Both the position numbers and the translations under genes were made by a program. A DNA stretch of 48,000 nt from Chromatiales bacterium (lineage in GTDB: Bacteria; Pseudomonadota; Gammaproteobacteria; Poriferisulfidales; Oxydemutatoraceae), in contig JACONC010000004.1 in the NCBI GenBank assembly GCA_014323925.1, positions 1-48,000 on the forward strand. The letters are read 5' to 3'. Within the stretch, counting starts at the first letter, position 1; each line of letters begins with the position of its first letter. Shown here piece by piece: positions 28,837 through 37,921 of this stretch. The notes under the pieces were generated by a model that was given only the letters and a program-made list of their open reading frames with translations, ran no database searches and was not told where the DNA came from.

Positions 28837-29643
28837 ATGACACTAATTCTCAGCCTCAGTTCTATAACTTTATACTTAGTGGTAGCGTATTTGCTCTGGA
28901 GCAATGCGCGCACTCAGCGAGGTTCACCAGATAAGATCACGCTCACTCTCTGGTTCATTGCAATACTCGGACATGGGAGTATGCTGGCATCCGAGATGAT
29001 TACTCCGCAAGGTATTAAATTGTCGTTATTTAATGAGATTTCTTTATCAGCCTTACTCGTTTCAGCGATTCTGCTGATCGTTTGTTTACGCCAAGCAATT
29101 TCTATTATAGGTGCCATAATCCTACCTTTAACGGCTTTATGCGTTTTGTTAACGCCTATAGAGACTTCTGACAGCCTAGTCAGTAGTGATATTGTACCCG
29201 GCATAAAGTTGCATATCGTATCGTCGCTGTTGGCCTACAGCTTGTTTCTGGTTGCAAGTATTCAAGCATTGGCAATATATCGTCAAATTAAATACTTAAA
29301 GCTAAAATATAAATCTAAATATAATTTGATATCGACATTACCGACACTGGATGCAATGGAGACTTTTCTATTTGCACTATTAAAAATCGGAGTCGTATTA
29401 TTAACGATAGGATTGATTAGCGGCTGGATTTATCACCACGACTTATTTGCTCAGCATCTAGTACACAAGACTGTGCTATCGTTTATGGCTTGGATCGTAT
29501 TCGGTATCGTTATCATTGGTAAACAACTGTATGGATGGCGCACTAATACTGCGGTGAGTTTAGTACTCACCGCTACTGGACTGTTGGCATTAGGTTACCT
29601 AGGTAGCCAATTCGTTTTAGAAGTGGTACTAGACAGAATTTAA
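28837..29643 (+). CDS. ypjD: CcsA/HemX-like inner-membrane protein YpjD
   Basis: A 268-residue protein with about eight hydrophobic helices, matching the cytochrome c assembly (CcsA/CcmC/HemX) superfamily. Conserved features are the SSLLAYSLFLVASIQALAIY helix region, LLKIGVVLLTIGLISGWIY and the following H-K loop (HHDLFAQHLVHKTVLSFMAW). It has no tryptophan-rich haem-handling WWD motif that I can see, so a direct haem-export role is not demonstrated. ypjD normally lies between ffh and corB; here corB follows and ffh is not in the window. The ATG start lacks an obvious Shine-Dalgarno. Confidence 0.82.
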   Translation: MTLILSLSSITLYLVVAYLLWSNARTQRGSPDKITLTLWFIAILGHGSMLASEMITPQGIKLSLFNEISLSALLVSAILLIVCLRQAISIIGAIILPLTALCVLLTPIETSDSLVSSDIVPGIKLHIVSSLLAYSLFLVASIQALAIYRQIKYLKLKYKSKYNLISTLPTLDAMETFLFALLKIGVVLLTIGLISGWIYHHDLFAQHLVHKTVLSFMAWIVFGIVIIGKQLYGWRTNTAVSLVLTATGLLALGYLGSQFVLEVVLDRI

Positions 29644-29671
29644 AACAATTTAAGATAAAGGTTTAAGCATC

Positions 29672-30934
29672 TTGGAAGACATCCCTATCTACATATTGCT
29701 TCTAATAATTTTTGTACTATTATTTTTATCAGCATTTTTTTCTGGTTCAGAGACTGCTCTCATGGCAGCCAACCGTTATCGGTTGATGCATCGTGCCAAA
29801 GAAGGCTCTAAAGATGCGCGCAAGGTATTGAAGCTACTCGAAAAGCCTGATCAGCTTATTGCATTGATTTTACTGGGAAATAATTTAGTCAATATTATAA
29901 TAGCGCAGCTCGCAGCTTATATCGGCTATCTCGTCTACGGCGAAATAGGTATTGCTATTGCAGCATTTGTACTCACCTTTGTACTATTGATATTCGCTGA
30001 GATGACACCTAAAACGATCGCCGTATTACACCCAGATAGACTCGCAGCCATCGCTGGACGCATATATACGATCTTGCGCATAGTGCTTTACCCTTTTATT
30101 AGGTTCAGTAATCTAATTACCAATAACCTACTAAAATTACTCGGTATCAAGCAAAATATTAGTGCTGTGGAAGCACTCAGCCGTGAAGAACTACGCACCG
30201 CAGTGGTGACTGCAGGTAAACATATTCCGAGTGAATATCGCAATATGTTACTAGGTATACTAGATTTAGAGAAAAGAACGGTTATTGATATCATGGTGCC
30301 GCGTTCGGAGATCTATGCGATAAACATAGCTGACCCGATTGAACAAATAGAGAAAAATATATATAGCGCAATCTACACACGCATACCACTGTGCGACGGG
30401 ACGATAGACAACATTATCGGCATTTTGCATACCCGTAACTTCTTATCGATAAATCACCAAGACATCACTGCCGATACACTAAAGAAAATGGCACGAGCCC
30501 CCTACTTTATCACTGAGCATACTTCGCTAAATGAAACTTTGATTGCTTTCAAAAAAAAGCGCCGGCGGGTTGCGCTAGTCACAAACGAATTTGGCGAAGT
30601 CCAAGGTCTGGCGACTATGGAAGATTTGTTAGAGGAAATTATCGGCGAGTTTACCAATGATCCTAAGACCTACGATACCATGATTGCGCAACGAGCAGAT
30701 GGCAGTGTAATCGTCGACGGTGGTTGCTATGTGAGAGAATTGAATAAAACAATGGGTTGGAGCCTCAACGAGAGTGGTCCTAAAACTATCAACGGTTTGG
30801 TCTTGGAGTATTTAGAACTCATACCCGAATCAGCAACCTGTGTGTTGATAGACAAACACCCTTTTGAAGTGATTAAAACTCACAAAAACGCAGTGAAGAT
30901 AGTAAAGATATTACCATCCATAGAAAAAGTATAA
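29672..30934 (+). CDS. corB: CNNM/CorB-type membrane protein with CBS domains (HlyC/CorC family)
   Basis: A 420-residue protein. The N-terminal DUF21/CNNM membrane domain (about 1-175) contains FFSGSETALMAANRYRL and LLGNNLVNI; a paired CBS module follows (IDIMVPRSEIYAI; VALVTNEFGEVQGLATMEDLLEEIIGEFTND) and then a CorC_HlyC domain. CNNM/CorB proteins are linked to magnesium transport. The start is a TTG at 29672; the preceding AAGG is suboptimally spaced. It is the membrane-bound relative of the soluble CorC at 20310. Its stop codon overlaps the next ATG by 1 nt. Confidence 0.93.
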   Translation: MEDIPIYILLLIIFVLLFLSAFFSGSETALMAANRYRLMHRAKEGSKDARKVLKLLEKPDQLIALILLGNNLVNIIIAQLAAYIGYLVYGEIGIAIAAFVLTFVLLIFAEMTPKTIAVLHPDRLAAIAGRIYTILRIVLYPFIRFSNLITNNLLKLLGIKQNISAVEALSREELRTAVVTAGKHIPSEYRNMLLGILDLEKRTVIDIMVPRSEIYAINIADPIEQIEKNIYSAIYTRIPLCDGTIDNIIGILHTRNFLSINHQDITADTLKKMARAPYFITEHTSLNETLIAFKKKRRRVALVTNEFGEVQGLATMEDLLEEIIGEFTNDPKTYDTMIAQRADGSVIVDGGCYVRELNKTMGWSLNESGPKTINGLVLEYLELIPESATCVLIDKHPFEVIKTHKNAVKIVKILPSIEKV

Positions 30935-33408
30935 TGAACAAAACAATCAAACGCTGCTACGATTTTCTAATATTCAAGCGGCCGGCCATAATATTGCTCG
31001 TACTATCTATCGTATTCATATCGCTTGCCAGTCAGCTAGGTGGCTTTAAGGTGGATGCATCGGCCGATTCTCTGGTGTTGGAGAACGACGAGGATCTCAA
31101 ATACTATCGTTCTTTGATTGCTCGTTACGGTACCAGTAACTTCCTTGCAATTACTTATAAACCGTTAGCGCCTCGGCGATTATTTGATAAACAAACACTT
31201 GTCGAGATGCGCCGTCTAGCAGACGATATTACTGATATTCCAGGCATAAAAACGGTCTTATCGTTATTAGATGTACCCTTATTGCAAAGCCCAACACTCC
31301 GGCTCAGCGAACTGTCCGAACAGTATAGAACCGTAGAAAGCGAAGGTGTCGATTTAGAACTCGCAAAGCAAGAATTTAAAAATAGCCCGCTGTATAAAAA
31401 CTTACTATTGAGCGCCGACGGTAGCACTGCTATGTTGCTTGCCTATCTGGAGGAGGATACGCGCTACAAAGCATTATTATCAGAGCGAGAACGACTGCGA
31501 GCACTGAAATATAGCGGTGACGATTATTCTCCTCAAGCGCTTGCTGCTGCCGAGCACGCGTTTAAGGAGTATCAGCCTACCTATACCGAAAGAGAAATTA
31601 ATACAACGATGCAAGTTCGCCAAGCGATAGCGCGTTATCAGGAAGATAATCGGCTATTTCTAGGTGGCTTGCCGATGATAGTCACAGATATGATAGCTAT
31701 GATAAAAAACGATATGCTCGTTTTCGGTAGTGCAATAATTTTATTTTTGATTATCCTACTGGGTATTATTTTTCGCAATATACGATCAATTGTCGTTGCG
31801 ATGATGTGTGCACTAGTGTCGGCGATTGCAACCATGGGATTGTTAGCTTTAATAGATCAGCGAGTTAGTGTAATTTCAGCTAATTTTGCTTCACTCCTGA
31901 TGATTATTACAATGTCTATGGTCATGCACTTGCTGGTGCGACTACGTGAATTACAAATCCAACAGCCGACTGCCGACATGCGAGAACTCGCCAAACAAAC
32001 CGTGCATTTTATGTATACACCGTGCTTATACGCAGCATTGACCACTATTGTCGCCTTTATTTCATTGCTGGTCAGCGGTATACGTCCAGTTATAGACTTC
32101 GGTTATATTATGACTATCGGTATTGTTGTGTTATTCATTGTCGTGTTCACCCTATTCCCGAGTTTCGTATGTTTGACAAAGAAAAATGACATACATACCG
32201 AAAAAGACTTTACTTATAAAATAACCAATGCTTTTTCAAATTTAAGTCGTAAGCATTATCTGCCGATTATTGGGGTATCGGTACTGATAGCAATAGGGAG
32301 TGCTACAGGTATGAACCGTTTGGAAGTTGAAAATCGTTTTATAGATTATTTCGGCACGGATACTGAGATTTATAAAGGAATGTTGGAAATAGATCGCAAA
32401 CTAGGCGGTACCACACCGTTTGATGTAGTGCTTAAAGCACCTAAGCGTGCGCATAATGCACCACCGTTAACGCAATCACCGGAAGATGATTTATTCTCCG
32501 ATTACCTAGCTGACGAACAGAGCTTGCAGAACTATTGGATGAGTCCAGCAAAAATACAGGAAATCAAAAAAATACACAATTATTTTGATAATAAACCTGA
32601 AGTTGGAAAAGTGTTGTCGTTGGCAACTCTAGCGGAACTTGCTGAGATATTGAACGATGGTAAAGAACTCAACGATTTTGAGATTGCTTTTCTAGGTAGG
32701 CTACTGCCGAGTGACATTAAAAAAGTGCTGTATGAGCCTTACATCTCTGAAGATGGTAACGAGATTCGTATCAGTATGCGTGTCATTGACTCTGACAAAA
32801 ACCTAAAGCGTAAGACATTGATTGAACAATCTAGGCAACAACTACTCAGTTGGGGGTACGACGAGGATCAATTTAGGCTTTCTGGCATGTTGGTGTTATA
32901 TAACAATATGCTACAAAGCTTGTATCAGTCTCAAATTCTCACTCTGGGAATGGTAATAGCGGTAATATTTCTAATGTTTGTCATCTTATTTAAGTCGCTA
33001 CCTCTTGCTACCATTGCAATTATTCCAAATGCTCTCTCGGCATCGTTCGTCTTGGGTTTGATGGGATGGTATGGGATACCACTGGACTTGATGACTATTA
33101 TGCTTGCTGCAATTAGCATAGGTATATCGGTGGACAACACGATACACTATATTGTTCGATTCAAAAGAGAGTACCAGAAAGATCGCGATTACCAAGCAGT
33201 AATCAAACGTTGCCATAACAGCATCGGTCGCGCAATGTACTATACTTCAGTCACCATTATTGCCGGATTTTCTATTTTATCCTTATCCAATTTTAATCCG
33301 ACGATTTATTTCGGTTTGCTTACCGGACTGGCTATGCTGGTCGCGTTATTGGGTGCGCTTATTTTATTGCCGTCACTACTATTAGCTTTCAAACCAATGA
33401 AAGAGTAA
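30934..33408 (+). CDS. RND/MMPL-family exporter
   Basis: An 824-residue integral membrane protein with the RND two-fold layout: one helix, a periplasmic loop (about 35-245), five or six helices, a second helix (~443-460), a second loop, and a final helical bundle. ASADSLVLENDEDL just after TM1 is typical of the predicted exporters of the RND superfamily that include the hopanoid transporter HpnN. GISVDNTIHYIVRFK is the conserved charged TM segment. The substrate is unknown; lipid export is a family-based guess. No membrane-fusion protein gene is adjacent. It is translationally coupled to corB. Confidence 0.85.
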   Translation: MNKTIKRCYDFLIFKRPAIILLVLSIVFISLASQLGGFKVDASADSLVLENDEDLKYYRSLIARYGTSNFLAITYKPLAPRRLFDKQTLVEMRRLADDITDIPGIKTVLSLLDVPLLQSPTLRLSELSEQYRTVESEGVDLELAKQEFKNSPLYKNLLLSADGSTAMLLAYLEEDTRYKALLSERERLRALKYSGDDYSPQALAAAEHAFKEYQPTYTEREINTTMQVRQAIARYQEDNRLFLGGLPMIVTDMIAMIKNDMLVFGSAIILFLIILLGIIFRNIRSIVVAMMCALVSAIATMGLLALIDQRVSVISANFASLLMIITMSMVMHLLVRLRELQIQQPTADMRELAKQTVHFMYTPCLYAALTTIVAFISLLVSGIRPVIDFGYIMTIGIVVLFIVVFTLFPSFVCLTKKNDIHTEKDFTYKITNAFSNLSRKHYLPIIGVSVLIAIGSATGMNRLEVENRFIDYFGTDTEIYKGMLEIDRKLGGTTPFDVVLKAPKRAHNAPPLTQSPEDDLFSDYLADEQSLQNYWMSPAKIQEIKKIHNYFDNKPEVGKVLSLATLAELAEILNDGKELNDFEIAFLGRLLPSDIKKVLYEPYISEDGNEIRISMRVIDSDKNLKRKTLIEQSRQQLLSWGYDEDQFRLSGMLVLYNNMLQSLYQSQILTLGMVIAVIFLMFVILFKSLPLATIAIIPNALSASFVLGLMGWYGIPLDLMTIMLAAISIGISVDNTIHYIVRFKREYQKDRDYQAVIKRCHNSIGRAMYYTSVTIIAGFSILSLSNFNPTIYFGLLTGLAMLVALLGALILLPSLLLAFKPMKE

Positions 33409-33416
33409 ATGATTGT

Positions 33417-34265
33417 ATGAAAAAAAAATTGCACAGAACTTATGCTCGCCTATCACCTACATTTTCCGTGCAGGCACAAGATCAATACAACCAGGACCGT
33501 GTCGTAAGTATTGCCGGCGAATCACCACTCACCCTAATCGTAGATGGCCATGAGGTGGTCACTTTAATGACCCTAGGCACCTACCCTGAAGAATTAGCGA
33601 TAGGTTATTTGCGTAATCAACGGCTCGTTGAGCATATCGATCATATTGCATCGGTCGAAGTAGACTGGCAGCGAGAAGCAGTGATGGTTAAACTAAAAGA
33701 TGCTTATACCATCAAGGATTGGCAGGAAAAACTTAAAAAACGGATCATTACCAGCGGCTGTGGGCAAGGTACTGTTTTCAGCTGCACATTGGATAAACTA
33801 TACGATCAAAGACTAGCTGATGTACAGCTTAAACAATCGACGATTTATGCCTTGTTAAAAGAAATTACTTTGTATAACGAAATATATAGGGCAGCCGGTG
33901 CAGTGCATGGCTGTGCATTATGCAAAGACACTGAAATTTTAGCTTTCGTTGAAGATGTGGGTAGACATAACGCTGCCGATGCCATCGCTGGGATGATGTG
34001 CTTGGAAGAGATAGATGGTACAGATAAGATATTCTATACCACCGGCAGATTGACCTCTGAAATCGTTATGAAAACCGCACACATGAGTATTCCTATTTTG
34101 TTGTCTAGATCTGGTATTACACAAATGGGCTTGCAGCTTGCCAAAGACTTAAATGTAATGATGATAGCCAGAGCCAAAGGCAAAGCATTCTTGGTTTATC
34201 ATAAGCACGAGCAGATAAACTACGACGCCTCCCCTACTCCGCCACCAGCAGGTCGGAGAACTTAA
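33417..34265 (+). CDS. fdhD: FdhD-family sulfurtransferase (single-Cys loop variant)
   Basis: A 282-residue member of the FdhD family. EDVGRHNAADAI (179-190) and the GRLTSEIVMKTA stretch are diagnostic. FdhD passes sulfur from IscS to the molybdenum/tungsten-bis-MGD cofactor of formate dehydrogenase. The active loop reads SGCGQGTV, so only C115 is present where E. coli has CxxC (C121/C124); C123 and the HGCALC pair are nearby. No formate dehydrogenase gene is in this window. It lies 8 nt after the RND gene and ends tail to tail with the DUF3501 gene, sharing a TTAA. Confidence 0.85.
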   Translation: MKKKLHRTYARLSPTFSVQAQDQYNQDRVVSIAGESPLTLIVDGHEVVTLMTLGTYPEELAIGYLRNQRLVEHIDHIASVEVDWQREAVMVKLKDAYTIKDWQEKLKKRIITSGCGQGTVFSCTLDKLYDQRLADVQLKQSTIYALLKEITLYNEIYRAAGAVHGCALCKDTEILAFVEDVGRHNAADAIAGMMCLEEIDGTDKIFYTTGRLTSEIVMKTAHMSIPILLSRSGITQMGLQLAKDLNVMMIARAKGKAFLVYHKHEQINYDASPTPPPAGRRT

Positions 34266-34843
34266 GCTAAATCGTTGGCCAGTGAGGCAGTGGTGTCAGC
34301 ACCAATGTCGACTGCTGCAGTATAATTGGGATGTGCGACACAAAAATTAATGCCTGCACCCTCTTTAACAGCTGCAATCATTGCATCGCTCAACTCAAAG
34401 CGTAAAAAGTGAACTGCCGAAGTTTTATCAGCGGTTTCACGAGTCAAATCTTCATTAGCGATGGGATAGACTTTCTCCAAATCGTTTATTTGTAGATAAA
34501 GCTGGCGTTCTACGCCAATTAGTTTTTGTAGCCATACTGCTCGCTCCTTAGGATCTTTATACTCTATCATCATCGTTGCTTTCCAGTTGCTGCCGTCAGG
34601 GATTAGCGGATTATATGTGTCGAGCTCTTCGGCTATGCCATCCTCAGTGTATATCTTTTCTGCTCGTAACATCTCCTGTATTTGATAGAGTATGGTTTGA
34701 CGGTCTTCAAAATATAGGCTGATATGTTTTCCCAAGTGTACAACGCGAGCTTTTTTATGCTGCATAATTTGTGAACGCATAGCAGAGCGTTTTTTATCGT
34801 ACGCTTCAAGGGTATATAAATCAGAATGCTGTAGTTTTTTCAT
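34262..34843 (-). CDS. DUF3501 family protein
   Basis: A 193-residue protein. The N-terminal LTLEAYDKKRSAMRSQIM-like segment and the central HLGKHISLYFEDRQTILYQIQEMLRAE match DUF3501, a family with no known biochemical role. It has no signal peptide, membrane segment or cysteine cluster, so it is probably cytoplasmic. It is the last gene of a rubrerythrin / Fe-S protein / DUF3501 operon, 17 nt downstream, with AGAGGA as a ribosome-binding site. The three-gene association recurs in proteobacteria, suggesting a shared redox or peroxide function. This is inference. Confidence 0.8.
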   Translation of the reverse strand: MKKLQHSDLYTLEAYDKKRSAMRSQIMQHKKARVVHLGKHISLYFEDRQTILYQIQEMLRAEKIYTEDGIAEELDTYNPLIPDGSNWKATMMIEYKDPKERAVWLQKLIGVERQLYLQINDLEKVYPIANEDLTRETADKTSAVHFLRFELSDAMIAAVKEGAGINFCVAHPNYTAAVDIGADTTASLANDLA

Positions 34844-34860
34844 AGTTTGTTGTCTGTCCT

Positions 34861-36195
34861 CTATAGGTTGTATGCTTCTCGTAGTAAGCTGAAGGGGTGC
34901 TTTACGGTAATATCTTTAGCACAGTTTCCGGCAATATGGTGTCCGGCTAAAACGCAGTCACTGACTAAATAATCGGCATCCATCTTTTCTGCTTTCTTGG
35001 ATATAGGTGTAGCAATTTTTATCGCTGCATTGCAGGTCTCCGAACGCACACCATAGACACCGTCATGCCCTGAGCAGCGCTCAATGACTTCTAATTGTGC
35101 TATAGGCATTAATTCGAGTAATTCTTTAGTTTTGGCTCCAATATTTTGTACGCGCTGATGGCAAGCTGCGTGATAGAGGACTTTGCCTAAGTTATTTTTG
35201 AAATCTGTATTGAGCGATTTTTGTCGATGTTTCATCATCAGGTATTCACAAGGATCAAAAACATGCGTTTGTATTTTTTTGATGGCTTCATCTTGCGGAA
35301 ACATCAATGCCAGTTCTTTTCTAAACATCAAATTGCACGATGGCATGGGTGTGATTAAATCATAGCCGGCTTCGACATAAGGAAGTAAAAGCGGTATATT
35401 CTTTTGCTTTAGTTTGGTAACTTTCTCTAAATCGCCTATTTCCAACTTCGGCATGCCGCAACATACAGTGTCTTTAACTAGCGTGCATTCAATCTCGTTA
35501 TGCTCGCAGATAGCTATCATATCAGCGATTAAATCAGGGTCGTTATAATTACCGTAGCAAGTAATGAATAACGCAACTTTATCGCTGGTCGATGATTTCT
35601 GCTCTTGTTTTGAATGGTTAAAACGTTTGCTTGCAGTACGGCTATGATAACGAGGCAAGCGAACATTCGCATCTACCGCTAGCACCGCCTCAAAGGACTT
35701 GCGCATCATTTTGCTAGATAGGCTCGCGTTGACAACCTGGTTCACTACCGGGATGGATGCCAACTTACCTATTGCATCGGTTGAACTGATTAGGCGATCC
35801 CGTCTTGGTGTCTGTCCTTTTTTGAGCTTAACAGCTTTCGCCCGTAACATTAGATGCGGGAAGTCTACCTCCCATTCGTGCGGCGGTACATAGGGACACT
35901 TGCTCATAAAGCACATATCACATATATAGCAATGATCTACGACCTTCGTATAATCTTTCTTGTCTACGCCGTCGACCTCCATCGTCGACGACTCGTCTAT
36001 TAAATCAAATAAAGTCGGAAAAGCTCTGCATAGATTCACGCATCGGCGGCAACCATGGCATATATCAAAGACCCTCTCCATCTCTTTATTGAGCAGATCT
36101 TCGTCGTAATAACTACTTTCTGCCCACTGAACAGGATGACGAGTAGGTGCATCAAGCCCACCTTCAATACCATTAGCTACCTTTTTATTTGTCAT
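34861..36195 (-). CDS. Two-[4Fe-4S] CCG-domain oxidoreductase subunit (HdrD/GlpC-like)
   Basis: A 444-residue protein. Two ferredoxin-type clusters are expected: C46, C49, C52, C56 (CHGCRRCVNLC) and C89, C92, C95, C100 (CYICDMCFMSKCP). The C-terminal half has two cysteine-rich CCG-type domains (ITCYGNY...VCCGMPKL...MPSCNLMF and HAACHQRV...RCSGHDG), as in GlpC, HdrD and LutA. Such proteins pass electrons between a flavoprotein and quinones or thiols. No flavoprotein partner is next door; rubrerythrin precedes it by 65 nt and DUF3501 follows. It may carry electrons to rubrerythrin, which is my inference. Confidence 0.88.
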   Translation of the reverse strand: MTNKKVANGIEGGLDAPTRHPVQWAESSYYDEDLLNKEMERVFDICHGCRRCVNLCRAFPTLFDLIDESSTMEVDGVDKKDYTKVVDHCYICDMCFMSKCPYVPPHEWEVDFPHLMLRAKAVKLKKGQTPRRDRLISSTDAIGKLASIPVVNQVVNASLSSKMMRKSFEAVLAVDANVRLPRYHSRTASKRFNHSKQEQKSSTSDKVALFITCYGNYNDPDLIADMIAICEHNEIECTLVKDTVCCGMPKLEIGDLEKVTKLKQKNIPLLLPYVEAGYDLITPMPSCNLMFRKELALMFPQDEAIKKIQTHVFDPCEYLMMKHRQKSLNTDFKNNLGKVLYHAACHQRVQNIGAKTKELLELMPIAQLEVIERCSGHDGVYGVRSETCNAAIKIATPISKKAEKMDADYLVSDCVLAGHHIAGNCAKDITVKHPFSLLREAYNL

Positions 36196-36260
36196 TTTTG
36201 CTAGCTTGATTGTAAAAGTTGATAACCGAGCGATGACTCTCGGTTATCACTATGGGTTGA

Positions 36261-36680
36261 TTAGCTATTTAGGGTATCTAAAGCTTTTTGAAAGCGATTT
36301 GCATGAGAGCGCTCAGCCTTGGCTAGGGTTTCAAACCAGTCTGCTATCTCGTCAAATCCCTCTTCTCGTGCTGTTTTAGCCATACCTGGATACATATCAG
36401 TATATTCGTGGGTTTCACCAGCAATAGCTGCTTTTAGATTAGCGCTAGTGTCGCCTATAGGTTCGCCGGTTGCCGGGTCACCACAAACCTCTAAATATTC
36501 CAGATGACCGTGTGCGTGACCAGTTTCTCCTTCAGCAGTCGAACGAAATACCGTAGATACATCGTTATAACCTTCAACATCTGCTTTAGCCGCAAAATAC
36601 AAATAGCGTCTATTTGCTTGTGATTCACCAGAAAAAGCGGCTTTTAGATTTTCCTCTGTTTGGCTACCTTTTAAGTCCAT
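36261..36680 (-). CDS. Rubrerythrin-family diiron protein without rubredoxin domain
   Basis: A 139-residue ferritin-like four-helix protein. Candidate diiron ligands are E19 (GES), E52/H55 (EGETGH), E89/E92 (AGETHEY) and E123/H126 (AERSH). There is no C-terminal rubredoxin CxxC pair, so it is a short sulerythrin-type form that needs an external electron donor. Rubrerythrins reduce hydrogen peroxide. A good Shine-Dalgarno (AGAGAGGA) precedes the ATG. It begins the leftward operon with the Fe-S protein and DUF3501, and has its own promoter in the 121-nt gap with xseB. Confidence 0.93.
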   Translation of the reverse strand: MDLKGSQTEENLKAAFSGESQANRRYLYFAAKADVEGYNDVSTVFRSTAEGETGHAHGHLEYLEVCGDPATGEPIGDTSANLKAAIAGETHEYTDMYPGMAKTAREEGFDEIADWFETLAKAERSHANRFQKALDTLNS

Positions 36681-36729
36681 GTTTCTATCCTCTCTATTAA
36701 GTTAGTTTAATACTGTAAGTAATATGCAT

Positions 36730-36780
36730 ATAATATAGCCCATTATTAGTATTGCAATGCGATTACAAATTAATTATTTA
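36730..36780. promoter_or_regulatory. Back-to-back promoters sharing one palindromic -35 hexamer
   Basis: TTGCAA at 36752-36757 is its own reverse complement. Leftward it pairs, at 16 nt, with TATTAT (complement of 36730-36735), serving rubrerythrin. Rightward it pairs, at 17 nt, with TATTTA (36775-36780), serving xseB. The leftward pair is the better match. If real, the two promoters could not be occupied simultaneously. Confidence 0.45.
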
Positions 36781-36801
36781 TATCAATTTAAGCTATTTTA
36801 T

Positions 36802-37059
36802 ATGAAAAAGAACGACACACGCAGTAATCAGTTAAACTTTGAGGGTAGCCTCTCAAAACTTGAGGATATTATTCAGCAAATGGAAGACGGTGGACAACCC
36901 TTAGAAAAAATGATGATACAATTTGAAGAGGGTATGCAGCTTGTTGAACAATGCAGAAAGGCACTAGATAATGCAGAGTTGCGCGTAACTACGCTGATGA
37001 AAGATCAAGCTAAAGAAAAACTAAAAAGTATTGACGAAAACGATAACGCCAAAAACTAA
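36802..37059 (+). CDS. xseB: Exodeoxyribonuclease VII small subunit
   Basis: An 85-residue helical protein with the family core FEGSLSKLEDIIQQMEDG, then LEKMMIQFEEGMQLVEQCRKAL. It associates with XseA to degrade single-stranded DNA. The ATG at 36802 gives the usual ~80-residue length; an in-frame ATG at 36757 would overlap the predicted promoter. No clear Shine-Dalgarno sequence precedes it. It overlaps ispA by 29 nt, and xseB-ispA-dxs is a conserved gammaproteobacterial order. Confidence 0.94.
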   Translation: MKKNDTRSNQLNFEGSLSKLEDIIQQMEDGGQPLEKMMIQFEEGMQLVEQCRKALDNAELRVTTLMKDQAKEKLKSIDENDNAKN

Positions 37060-37921
37060 TTGCTCTGCAGAACAGTTTTTAGAACAATGCGCAGCCCGTG
37101 TTGTTCGTGAACTGGAACAAAGCATTGCCGCACACCATGATAAACCACTCACTGAGGTAATACGCTATGCCAGTTTTGATGGTGGTAAACGAGTGCGGCC
37201 AGGATTGATTTATGCAACTGCATCTGCTTTAGATATTGATTATGAGAAAGTTGATGCCATTGCCTGCGCAGTCGAACTAATACACTGCTATTCACTTGTG
37301 CACGATGATTTACCGGCTATGGACGATGATGCAATTCGTCGTGGTAAGCCGTCTTGCCATAAGGCTTTTGGCGAGGCCGAAGCAATACTAGGTGGTAATG
37401 CTATGCAGGTACTGGCCTTCGAGTATTTGGCAGCTACCAAGCAGCTTTCTGATATCCATAAACTCCGCGCGATATATCTACTAGCATCGGCTAGCGGATT
37501 AGCAGGCATGGCAAGTGGACAGATAATGGATACTCGAGATATGGATGGTAAAATAGATTTGGATTACTTGGAAAAAACCCATAGATTGAAAACTGGTAGT
37601 TTAATGGCGAGTTGCATCACCATACCTCTAGCGTGTAAAGATGATTGCTCGGCTTCGGTGCACCGTGCATTGACAGCATATGCCGAGGATATAGGCTTAT
37701 GCTTTCAGATACAAGACGATATTTTAGATGTACTTGAACCCTGCGCAACTCCCACTGGTCGGCAAAACGAATTAAATTACATATCGGTTGTAGGTATTGA
37801 GAGGACCAGAGAACTACTGACAATGTATTGCGAACGATGCCTGCAACATTTAGAAAAACTCAGAGAAAAAGCAAAAGCATTGCGCGCCATCACTCATTAT
37901 ATAGCAACCAGAAGTAGCTGA
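37031..37921 (+). CDS. ispA: Farnesyl diphosphate synthase (geranyltranstransferase)
   Basis: A 296-residue trans-prenyltransferase. GGKRVRPG is at 51-58. The first aspartate-rich motif starts at D92-D93 (DDLPAMDDD), and the second is QIQDDILDV. It condenses IPP with DMAPP and GPP to make farnesyl diphosphate, the precursor for undecaprenyl phosphate and quinones. It starts at a TTG (37031) within xseB; no ATG or better start occurs before the conserved GGKRVRP block. It is followed directly by dxs, with no gap. Confidence 0.95.
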   Translation: MTKTITPKTNCSAEQFLEQCAARVVRELEQSIAAHHDKPLTEVIRYASFDGGKRVRPGLIYATASALDIDYEKVDAIACAVELIHCYSLVHDDLPAMDDDAIRRGKPSCHKAFGEAEAILGGNAMQVLAFEYLAATKQLSDIHKLRAIYLLASASGLAGMASGQIMDTRDMDGKIDLDYLEKTHRLKTGSLMASCITIPLACKDDCSASVHRALTAYAEDIGLCFQIQDDILDVLEPCATPTGRQNELNYISVVGIERTRELLTMYCERCLQHLEKLREKAKALRAITHYIATRSS

